Source of the DNA: Toxotes chatareus
Lineage: Eukaryota; Chordata; Actinopteri; Toxotidae
Assembly: GCA_016801885.1 (NCBI GenBank)
Contig: CM028900.1
Location: 15,518,972-15,582,971, forward strand
Reading direction: 5' to 3'
Length of the DNA: 64,000 nucleotides
Shown here: positions 1 through 9,436 of the stretch, one piece after another
Layout of the letters: every line of letters starts with the position of its first letter
How positions within the stretch are numbered: the stretch's first letter is position 1
Translations under genes and position numbers: made by a program
The notes under the pieces: generated by a model
What the model was told of the DNA's origin: nothing
Seen by the model: the letters and a program-made list of their open reading frames with translations, nothing else
The model's database searches: none

Positions 1-432
1 ATGGTTACAAAAAGTGCGCAGCACTGGCATATCAGCACCAAGCCACGTGTAGACATTATGCAAAACCTGTAAGCTTATAGCGGTAAAAAATAAATAAATA
101 AATAAATGAAAGCACTACCACGTTCAGCAACACTTCATCATACCAATACGAAAATGCCTGGCCCCATAGACCACAACAAAAAAAAGAAAAATGCAAGCGC
201 AAATATTAACACATAATAAAACCAGGTTAAGTTAAAAGAATGTGACTCTTTTCACCAACAAGCCTGTGTTGCCTTGCAGCCGCAGCAGAGCGCAGAGAGG
301 ATTACTAGCCATTCCACCTGAGTTATAATGCTTATGTTATATGCTTATGGGTTCCCTTTGACACATCTGGTGTTCTTATACAGTGGACAATGCAGTAACA
401 TGCCGGCAGGGAGAGCAGAGAGCAGGACACAC
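1..432 (-). other. map2 intron, left edge
   Basis: Downstream intron of the acidic exon. A/T-rich with short A runs. No further exon is seen. Confidence 0.7.
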
Positions 433-732
433 CTGTCTCAGGGCTCTCCTCACCCTCTGCTTCCTCCTCCTCTCTGTCCATAGAGCTTTCTGCAGCAGCA
501 CTAACTGCTTCAGCCAGCTCCAGGTCTAGGTCCTGAGCCTCGCCTATGGCCTCTGCCTGCTCTAAGGGCTCAGCTTGGGGGCTGTCCAGCTCGGGCTCTT
601 CCCCACTCCATTGCTGCTCATCAAGAGCTGCCTCCGACTCTGCTGCCTCTGCACTCTCCTCCTCCTCCTCCTCCTCCTCCTCTTCCACCTCCTCCTCGTA
701 TTCAGCTGTAAGAGCCTCCGTGGTCTCTTCTT
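433..732 (-). CDS. map2: map2 coding exon 5 (acidic, polyglutamate)
   Basis: This is a 300-base internal exon. Its acceptor is a pyrimidine-rich tract ending TTTTTGAG just right of 732, and its donor is ACAG|GTGTGT at 433. It begins with the last two bases of a codon and ends with the first base of the next, so it joins the exon at 2663-2878 without a frame change. About 45 of the 100 residues are Glu or Asp and only one is basic. Near the start, 13 of 14 residues are Glu, encoded by a GAG/GGA-type repeat; the segment ends ...EESPET. In MAP2 this would be part of the acidic, microtubule-excluded projection arm in dendrites. The assignment rests on position, phase and composition, because I do not recognise the sequence residue by residue. 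Exact length could vary between individuals. The following map2 exons lie beyond the left edge. Confidence 0.72.
657..683 (+). repeat. Coding (TCC)n trinucleotide repeat
   Basis: The plus strand has an uninterrupted CTC/TCC run. On the coding strand it is GAG/GGA and encodes the polyglutamate block of the map2 exon at 433-732. Confidence 0.85.
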
Positions 733-2662
733 CTCAAAAACAGGGTGAGAGGGGGACACATTAAGACTACAGGCAACACAGACTTGGGTTATATGAGAAC
801 ACAACTTATGACGGGACACTTTCAGCTCTGGGAAAGGATGACCTGAAGTGCTTGTCTGTTCACACATATAGGTACATTACACATACATCATTCTGTTTAT
901 ATTCTTTTCTACTTTAGGTGTTTAGTGTTCAGAGTATGTAAGAAATTACATATGTTGTTGCTCAATATCTTTTTGTCTTATCAGTATTTACTATTTAATC
1001 AAGAATCCGTTTTGAAAAAAAAAGATTTTCATTTCTCTCCTTCTCCTTCACAAGCTATGCTTGACTCGACTTGCAACCCAGACTGACCTAACTTCATTGC
1101 TGACTGAGGTTGTTTAAGGAAAATGGAAAGTATAAATGAAGCAGCAACACTTCATGGACTAATACTGCACTATTGTAGAAGCACTTCTGGCTCTTTAGAA
1201 AAGGCGACTGAAATGCTACAGTCTGGTGCAGTATAAAGCAGAGTGCCTCAGATTCCCAACATAGCACTGACTGGATTGTTAACTATGTAATGGTCAATGT
1301 GGAGACGTGAAGCTTTGCTCTTCTGCAGCCATGGCTGTGTAATGTTTGGAGTCCCTGCGCAGATTAAGAATATTCTGTTCAGCAGCTTTGCAGTGTAGTG
1401 CTGCTGCATTTGAAATAGATGTTGGTAAAGCAACCACTAGATTTTTTTTTCGTCAACAGTGACGATGAGGGGTTGAGGGATGGTGGGGGAATAAGCCAGA
1501 ATCAGTCCTCATAAACACTATTTATGCATTATTCAGTTTCACAGTCAGTGGCATCTGCATTACATATATTCTTTGTCATGTGCTTAATGAACAAATACAT
1601 ACATTTATAAGGATAGATAGTTATAGACATATATATTTATGTTGACTGTGTTAGTCTGTCAAAGACATGCTGTGGAGAGAAGTATGGGGGGGTTAAGTTC
1701 TACGCGCACTGGGTAAAGGCAGAGGTATAAATGAAGTTGTCTGAACTCGTCTGCTGATGAAGCTATCGGAGTTATTTTGTTGATAAAGGACTGAGACAGA
1801 AAGAACTGAGAGAAGGCCAAGTCGTGTATTTGTGTAGCCTAAGTGGAAACACACTGAGGACCCAGGTTCTGGGTATATTTGGGCAAACAATTTTGAAAAG
1901 AAATATTCTCTATAGTGTACTTCTAAAGACAATAAAATAATAAATATATTTAGTTTAGAAGGTTGTATGTGAGTGTATGTGCTGATGAGTGTGTGGAGCT
2001 GAAAGTTGTCCTTGTTGGCACGGTGTGAGAGTAAGAATAGTTAAGGATGAGTATAGAGGGTCTGACACGGTGCAGCATAATTAAAGGAATGAGGAGTCGT
2101 CTTGAGGCATGAACCAAAACAACTCTGGGAGATGACTGGTAGAGAAGTTTGTGCATAAGAGGTCAACAGTCATGCAGGGTATCTGAGACATTTATAAAAG
2201 CCATTTGGGCTTTGAATCATGTCCCAAAAGTCAACCCTGTGGGCCATGTGGTCTTACTGATGACAACTTTAGTGTATTATGTCCACTGGCTGAACCGCAA
2301 TAAAACGTTCTACTTTAGAGACATCACTTCTATGTGTTGGACTTAACAGCATGGCAACCACAGGTAGCAATAGCTTTGGGCGAAAAAAAAAAAAAGAATA
2401 TGAGTGTTAAACAAATATGAAATTGCTCAAATTTTGAGCAGACAAACATCACAAGGACACACACACACACAGAGACGGACGAAGAGACGAAGAGACGAAC
2501 TGACGGACGGAGAGACGGAAGGACGGAAGGAGGGAGGGATGAAGGGAGGAGGTCAAATCACAGAAGAAGAAGAAGAGGAAATTGGTGTTAAAAAGAGAAA
2601 GGAGAGGAAGAAAGAGCGGAGATGGAGGGGGAGATGGCAAAGAGGAACCATGCGTGGTTCAC
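733..2662 (-). other. map2 intron 4
   Basis: No coding sequence or mobile element is recognised apart from the low-complexity tract at 2450-2640. Confidence 0.7.
2450..2640 (+). repeat. Purine-rich low-complexity tract (GACGGA/GAAGGA)
   Basis: It starts with a CA run and passes into degenerate GACGAAGA, GGACGGAA and GAAGAAGA blocks. In the map2 transcript it is a pyrimidine-rich tract beginning about 20 bases after the donor of the exon at 2663-2878. Confidence 0.75.
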
Positions 2663-2878
2663 CTTCAATCTGTCTAAAGGCCACGGCCTGCCCTGTGGGG
2701 CGAGAGCCCGAGTGCGTCCACTCTGGGCTGAACAATGGGTGCTCATAGTACTCCTCGTCGGAGTGGTAGGGGTCGTCCTCGGGCACGGAAACTGAGATGG
2801 AGGGGGCGAGGAACTTGCACCTCTCCCGAGAATTTTGGAAGCGGCGGAGAGGCCCCGCCTCCTCCTCCTCCCCTACAT
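2663..2878 (-). CDS. map2: map2 coding exon 4 (SDEEYYEHPLF segment)
   Basis: This is a 216-base exon of 72 codons. The acceptor is TCTTGTTTGTAG|AT and the donor is GAAG|GTGAAC. It has the same phase as its neighbours and is open throughout. It encodes an acidic run (DVGEEEEAG), then KFLAPSISVSVPEDDPYH, SDEEYYEHPLFSPEW and THSGSRPTGQAVAF. The sequence looks constrained, with aromatic and acidic residues and serines followed by acidic residues or proline, rather than random open frame. I cannot match it to the mammalian MAP2a, b or c forms I know, where the PPSPPPSP exon is followed by other sequence. It is probably an alternatively spliced or less-studied MAP2-family exon. In the transcript it is flanked on both sides by long pyrimidine-rich tracts. 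That it is an exon is well supported; its function is unknown. Confidence 0.75.
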
Positions 2879-5423
2879 CTACAAACAAGACAGACACAAG
2901 GAGAAGAACTGCAGGGAAATCTGGACACACAGACTGGAAGAGAGAGAGAGAGAGTGAAGAGGAAGAAAAAAGATAAAGGAAAAGAAAAAAGAAAATAATA
3001 AAAAAAGATGGATAACACGCCAAAAAATGTCCACTTTAAAAGTGATTTAACATAATATTGAGTTTTTATAAACACTGATGAAAAGCCAATTCAACGGGGC
3101 TTTTTGAAATTTTGGTTAAAAAAAAAAAACTGACAAAATTTTTGCACACTTATTCTTCAACTGTTTGAATGATTTTTGATCTTTTAAACACAAAATAGTC
3201 ACCGTTTATAAAAATCAATTCAAAAACATACATTTGCTTTCTGCATTAAGGTTTCTTTTTGGCTTCTTAGCATTCTCTGATAAAAAATAAAAATATAGTG
3301 TCTTAACTAAGAAATATTTTAGTGGAAAAATTGCAACAATTTAGATCTAAATTTCGATCTAAATCTGTTTATTATACTTTGGCTTTACTTTGCAGCTGAG
3401 ATTTGCTGCTATCTGTGTTGCTATTTGAAGGTAAGATTCTTTACTTGACTGAATGGAAGGTCACACTGAAATAAATAGTTCAACTGGAGTCTGCTTGAAC
3501 ATCTATGAAAATACAAAAGATTACCAATTTTCTTTACTTGATAAAACCTTCAGCGATATTTTAAGATGGACATTTTTTGCAGTGAAAAGGAAGATAAAGC
3601 TTGAGGAGAGAAAAATAATAAGAAAAGACAAATCTAAAATAGCCAACAAAAACAGAGAGAGACAGAGAGAGGAGAATGCAAGAAGAAGACCAGGCTTGAT
3701 TGAGAATAAGAGAAACATAGCACACACAGGACACTGACAAGTAGACAATGATAAACAACTCAAGGGTGACCAAGCTCTGGGGGCCAGCCATACTCTGAGA
3801 CCAACAAAATTAGTCTACTGCATTGCCTGATACTGGTGTCAATACAAACTGTTTCACATTTGAATAATTAAACCCTAATAACAAAAACATACAACACAAA
3901 AAGTAATTAAACACTTATAAGAACTATTATAATACTAATACAGAAGTAGTTGCAGTAGTGACAAAATCAGTAGCGTGTGTTTTGCCATTGCTGCTACACA
4001 AAGCTCTGTATCTATATAAACCTCTATATCCAGTCAAACAGCTGTCCAGTCAGATAATAATTCTTCTAATAATAAACACTTGGGGGAAAAAAAAGACTCT
4101 GTGTAACTCAAACACCACCACCACCACCACCTCTGAGGGCCTGAGATGACCAAGCCTTTCAGTACCTACTTGTTATGTACCACGTCCACTTATACAACAA
4201 CATACAGATAACTAAACCTCGTTTTCACTCTGTCTGGTTCAGAATAAAGAACACTCTCACCTGAGAATGTAGCAAGTAACCTCTTTGAACTAAAATCAGT
4301 CCGTACTTCTACTACTGTACAAGAGACAAAACAAACCATCGGTATTTAGTGCATGGCTGACCCACCTACAGACTCTCCTCATTACATTCCAGTTACTGCA
4401 GACTGAGCAGACATAAAAACAAAGGCCAAGCACAAAGCAGACAGAAGTTTTAGTTACAGTATACAACCGTTTCTTGCAGGCAGCTGCACAAAAGTCTTTG
4501 CATATCTTAAACTAAAATTTGGCAGTCAAAGATAAGGAAATAAATTGCATCACAGTGCTAACAGGTGAAATGAAAGATGGAGCAAATTCTGTTAAGGAGG
4601 TTTTTTCAACCATATCTGAGCATAGCATTCATAATCTTGTGATGTCAAAAGGTTAGCTAACACGTTTACATGTGGTATGTAGTATGGCCTACCTAACTTA
4701 GGCTAACTAGCTCACCAATATGATTCAATTTTTGTCTCTAGGCTTCAGAAAATCCTTTGGCTTTAGCTTGAGGGCAACTCTGTTTTCAAGTTACGTCATG
4801 GAGCTAAAACTTTAGCCACAGCCAAACACATACAAATAGACTAACAGTAGACAATGACAAGAAAACACAAAACTATGATTAGACATGCAAAACCGAAGAC
4901 ATAAGTCAACTGAAAAAGACAAACAACAAGAAGTTGGAGGGTTACCTAAATTGGCTGTCATATTAGTGTGTGGGAAGACAGCAAGGTGTGGAGGTTAGAA
5001 AGGGAAATGGAGGAAGAGGATGAAAAAAAGAGCGCACTTGAAATAACGAGATGGTCATGCACGTGAGCCCTTATTTCATTTAAAGATAAATGGCGATGAC
5101 GATGAAGATACAAATCGTATCTGTCCCAGGTGTACCATGAGAAGGAGGAGGAAGGAGGATTTCAGAAGAAATGAATGTCTGAAAAATGGAAAACATGTTC
5201 CTGCTTTTAGCAATTCTGTTATGTACAGGTTTCTTGAAGGGTTATCAATGTGTGGTTTGTCCCCTAGAGGTGTGGCATGCCCTGAGAGGGGGGAAACTGA
5301 AGAGTACCCTGAGAGCCAGCCCACATCAGTACCCCAATGTGTTGGCAATCACAAACCTCCAGAAGCTACAGTCAGGGGAAAGAAGGAAACCACAGTCTCC
5401 TCCATTAGAGACATTGGCCCTAC
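2879..5423 (-). other. map2 intron 3
   Basis: A pyrimidine-rich stretch in the transcript lies next to the acceptor (2885-3000). The rest is A/T-rich. Overlapping open frames on both strands at 5080-5420 show no family match. Confidence 0.65.
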
Positions 5424-5498
5424 CTTGTTCCAGAGGACCAAAGTGCTCTGCAGCGGGTGAGGGGGGAGGAGAGGGAGGCAAATTGGTGGTGTCTTCAA
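5424..5498 (-). CDS. map2: map2 coding exon 3 (PPSPPPSP segment)
   Basis: This is a 75-base exon with acceptor CTCCGTTTTGCAG|TT and donor ACAAG|GTAGGG. The translation after the split codon is EDTTNLPPSPPPSPAAEH followed by FGPLEQ. Human MAP2 has EETANLPPSPPPSPASEQ at this place, which makes this one of the clearest matches in the window. The proline-serine stretch sits in the N-terminal part of the projection arm shared by long and short MAP2 forms. The exon begins with two bases and ends with one base of split codons, so it can be kept or skipped without a frameshift. It joins exon 2 as ...RLPS-V-EDTT. Confidence 0.92.
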
Positions 5499-6031
5499 CT
5501 GCAAAACGGAGGTAGAGGGAAGGAAGGAGGACGAATGAATATGGTCACACGAATCACATACTGTAAAGGACTTTGAGCATCTGCTGCCAGAGATACCATT
5601 TTTTTTATTCCATACATTCAAAACCTGGCAATAACATTACCCACAATGCAACTCAACTGCTGACAGTTTGGTCAGAGATTCAGGGGTGTTGTGTTGGTGG
5701 CAGCTAATTTAGCCTTGAGCTGCCAGTTTCAAGCAGAGATGAGGAGTGGGCTACAAGTGACATCAACTGAGGAAATTCAGTTCATCAGATTTCACACAGC
5801 TCCCTCTGGAGCCAGGCCACTGATAGGAAGAAAGAGTGATTTCCACTGCAGCACTTACACAACTCTGTGTGCAAGTGTTTTTCTACGGTCGTGTGGACAA
5901 AATTGTTGTGAGGACATTTTGACCAGTCCTCACAGCTTTAAAGGGGGTTGGGGTTAGGCATTTAGTCATGATTGCAGTTGGTGTGCTCACAAAAAAAGAT
6001 AGTAAGACAATAATGTGTGTGTGTGGCTTAC
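5499..6031 (-). other. map2 intron 2
   Basis: A short intron of 533 bases, about a fifth of it taken up by the GTGAGGACA repeat next to the donor. Confidence 0.85.
5900..6025 (+). repeat. GTGAGGACA-ended dispersed repeat, truncated copy
   Basis: It contains GTGAGGACATTTTGACCAGT, a GGGGTTAGGCATTTAGT block and a short GTGTGTGT tract. It matches the fuller copy at 33371-33592, which shares the GTGAGGACATTTTG start, the TTAGG-CATT core and the GT tract. It lies in the map2 intron directly after coding exon 2, with its GT tract starting at about intron base 8. Confidence 0.7.
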
Positions 6032-6121
6032 CTGATGGCAGCCTTTGAGTCTCCTGTTCTCCCTTCAGTACTGCCACTGCCTCTGCCGTCACTTCCTGCA
6101 CGATCCGCGCTGACACTTGCT
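6032..6121 (-). CDS. map2: map2 coding exon 2 (PKA RII-anchoring helix)
   Basis: This is a 90-base exon with acceptor CTGTCTGTGCTAG|AG and donor ATCAG|GTAAGC. It encodes QVSARIVQEVTAEAVAVLKG followed by EQETQRLPS. This matches the human MAP2 helix that binds the RII regulatory subunit of protein kinase A and so tethers the kinase to dendritic microtubules. Compared with the human helix as I remember it, the second Val of IVQVV is Glu here, while the I-V, V, A-V and L positions that repeat every four residues are kept. The split codon with exon 1 reads Glu, giving ITAEQVSAR against human ETAEEVSAR. A dispersed repeat lies in the intron only about seven bases past the donor. Confidence 0.95.
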
Positions 6122-6539
6122 CTAGCACAGACAGTTATACAGGCGCACAACACACACACACATACACACAAGGTCAACCAACTTTAAGATGTGGCCTAAG
6201 TTGGAAAGTTGAAGGTATCCATTTGTTTTAAAGCCCAGGACTGGATGGAATAAGGATGCACTGAATCCCCAGCTGCTCCAGCACATCAGGACATTCTGGT
6301 TTTAGTGGGTATCTTCCAGGTCTCAGTCTGTGAAATAACTGTGTGAGAATGTGAAGCAAGGTGTTGCTGGAAGATAACTTTCATGGTCAATATCGCTGTT
6401 AACACATACTAAATTAAAAAAAAAAAAAAAAAGATACCATCCATTTCACTGTACTGTATTTTTGCATCATGTCACTTAAAGCCTGAGATGAAAGCCGGTG
6501 ACTGCAGGGATGCAAGGGCTGCTGGTGAAGACTCTGAAT

Positions 6540-6553
6540 GTCACCATGGAAAC
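6540..6553 (+). promoter_or_regulatory. RFX X-box-like site
   Basis: GTCACCATGGAAAC has one mismatch to the X-box pattern GTNRCC-N0-3-RGYAAC. It lies in the map2 intron between coding exons 1 and 2. Confidence 0.3.
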
Positions 6554-9219
6554 CCAACATCCTTTAAAAAGCACAGACTGAGGAGAGTGTAAAGTTTGAG
6601 ATAAAAGGCATCTCGTTTCTTAAAATGTGTTCATTTTTGCTATTTTGATCACGATAGAGGCATTAAGATATTTTATTTGCAAGGACAAGGATGTTTCTAA
6701 AAATGCTGGTTAGAAAATTGATTCTAATCCTGGAGAGACAGAATACAGAAATACCCACTCCGCAGCATCTCAACAATGAATCTGTGGGCTCTGCCTGAAA
6801 AGTTGGACATTGGGTTTATGTAGTCAAAACTGTTTACACTTTAATTCATAGGAAAACCCTTAAATCTCAGCTGAATCTAAACATATTTAAATTCAAAAAT
6901 TCACATTTTTGCTTCTTTTTGATGGTGACAGCAGAGATAAAGACAGGAAATGCAGACAGAGAGTGAGAGAGGGCATGACATGCACTAAAGTTCCCAAAGC
7001 TAAAATTGAACTATGAAAACTGAGGTTATACAGTATGTATGGTATGCACTGTATGGTACACATCTTAACCAGTAGGGTACTGGACAACTGGGTGTATAGT
7101 TTTTATAATGGATTGCAGACCATTCAATAGACTAACACCTTGACAACTTGGTACCTAGTACTTTTGAACAGTGCTTTTACATAGTGAACAATAATTTTGG
7201 TTTGATAATTTATATTATCCAGGTGTTTACCTAATTGATTTCTGGCTCAACTCAACTTGGAGATGAATTTAGCGTGAGGTGAGTTGGACTGTTTGAATGA
7301 GTGCAGTTGACTATGAACAGCTAAAATGCTAAGATGCCTTTTACAATCTCCTTCTTTCTCTTTAATCTATTCAAGGTGGAGGATCTACCCCCTTTGAAGG
7401 TGACACTGAAACGCAATGACAGCTTGCAGATAAATAAAATTAAATATTGATACTGGTCTTTTGCAAGAAAATTTAAGTAATATTACATTTAAACTCTATG
7501 ACAGTACTAGTGTCAACATTGAGAAAGAGGCTGTCAACACTATCTGACTGTGTGACTGGTGGGCTGCAGGTGATAAATGAGGACATTACTGTTGGAAAAG
7601 GCTCCAGCTGAAACTCTCTATGAGCAAACAGTAAGTGAATCTTAAAGGGAGAAGTGAATAATGATGTTTGCATGGCTTATGTAATGTATAAATAGGGCTT
7701 TTTCAGCAATTTTGCCCCAAACCGGGAGCAAAACAGAGACTATTTCCTAAACTGGTCTAACAGTCTCTGCATTAAGGCTTACATCTCTCTGCTTTTATGT
7801 GTGAAAGAATCAGTTTAAATATTGTCTATTGCTGCACACTTCTAACCAAACCTGCTTTCATTTGCATAGTAACAGTGGTTATCTAGGATTGGGTGGCAGT
7901 GTGATGCTTTTACTGCTGCTGTTTCAGGACCTTTCTCTATCCAAAAACACCCACACACCAACACAAACAAGCTGGCAGGCATATACACACATGCAATTAC
8001 ACACATACACACGCTTCTTCCGGGAACACTTAACACAGCCCACTCAGTAACCCAAAGCAGCCATTTCCCATTTTCAGCAGCAAAGTGCAATAAACGTGTA
8101 TCACTTATTCACTGCTTCCAGACAAAACTCTTTCTTCTAATACTGAAAAAAAAAGGAGCTGAAATGCGCCAACGTAAAGCTCAATCAATGGGTGTAACGT
8201 CAAACAGCTAAAAGCAGCCCCTAAAGCTGAGACATCGAGAAAAATAACCCTGCAGATTTGTGTGGTGGTTCCATTTTTGTAGTGAGACAACAGCTCCAAA
8301 CCAAGCGCCTGAAGAAGATACGTTCCCTGCTTCAGTGCCAAGTCGTGTCCCCAAATGTTTTATTAGCTCACTGTTGATAAGATAAAGCTAGAGTTCAAAG
8401 ATGAGTTTTGAGATTTTAGGATCAGTTTCAATGTTTGTGCAATGATGTCAATGACAAGTCTGAAAAGTTTCTAAAAGCAAGAAGCGAATACATATAGAAG
8501 CTATTCTAAACACTAGCATAGAATAGTGAAAGTAAAGCTTAATTTTTGCAGTTGAAACAAATCACATGACACCTGCTGACTAGTTGCAGGTGAGCCGGCA
8601 ATGTATTAGGGGTGATGAACAAAGAAAGGTTCTGTCACTCAGGTAGGACTCATGATGAAAAGTGGCAACCACTGAAATTGCAGATAAATGATATATCTGG
8701 AAAAAAAGAGAGAAAATGCTAACTGAGAACTGTAGTTTTCTTCTAAACAGATAGAGTTCAAAGATATGCCTTTGGAGGATTAAAAAAATTTTAAACATGC
8801 AATCTCTTTCAAACAGCTTAAAGTGATTTTCAAAAGCAATACTGAGGGCACTGACTTCAATGAAACGTTGTGGCTTGTTTACTCTCTCAAACAAATCCAC
8901 AGCCATGCACATTCACACAGCAATGGCACTGTAAAAAAAGGGAAAAAAATGACCTTGTCACGTCCACAAAACTAGCTGGCAGTGATGAAAACAAGCCTGG
9001 TCTGGTTGTCTCAGCATTTCTGAGACAGACTGATGTCAAATGACATATCCGCCTGCCTTTCATTGGCTTTGACAGCAGAATGAACCACATGCACAAATGG
9101 CTGCTTTGATATACAAAAAGGCTGCATCATATCTGTGGATCTACATCAATAATCAAAAGTCACATCATAAGCACAAACACATAGACATTCCTCCCCAGTG
9201 AAGTAAAAGCAAGTATTAC

Positions 9220-9305
9220 CTGGTTAGAAAGACTGACGCAGAGAACGCTCTCTCTCTGTCTCTCTGAGCAGAGACTACGACGAGTGAACGCATCACACAG
9301 CCAGA
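9220..9305 (-). other. Candidate alternative (poison-type) exon in map2 intron
   Basis: On the minus strand an 86-base stretch is bounded by a good acceptor (TGTGTGTGTGTTGCAG) and a good donor (AACCAG|GTAATA). It stays open if joined to coding exon 1. Its length is not a multiple of three, so including it shifts exon 2 out of frame and a stop appears after about ten codons. It could be a rarely used exon that lowers functional map2 mRNA, an alternative first exon, or a chance pair of splice-like sites beside a CA repeat. No conserved protein sequence is visible. Confidence 0.22.
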
Positions 9306-9422
9306 CTGCAACACACACACATACCCTCACGTACACACACGGCACGACTGAGAGGGCACGGAGAGAGCAGGAGTGCCGTTTGGTATGACACCAGCCAGCA
9401 CCCAAAATGTGTAAAGCAAGTG

Positions 9423-9436
9423 GTTGCCACGGCAAC
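9423..9436 (+). promoter_or_regulatory. RFX X-box (perfect palindrome)
   Basis: GTTGCCACGGCAAC fits the X-box consensus at every constrained base and is fully palindromic around an AC spacer. It is in the intron between map2 coding exons 1 and 2, about 120 bases upstream (in transcript sense) of the candidate exon at 9220-9305. Confidence 0.5.

Noticed and set aside
546..764. Plus-strand serine-rich frame
   Set aside because: It is the antisense of the polyglutamate exon, where GAG repeats read as serine codons on the other strand.
5186..5515. Plus-strand frame beginning with a signal-peptide-like stretch and a C-x-x-C, reminiscent of a Ly6 protein
   Set aside because: After the first two cysteines the Ly6 cysteine pattern and the C-terminal CN are missing. 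Several frames are open in this region on both strands, so chance is more likely.
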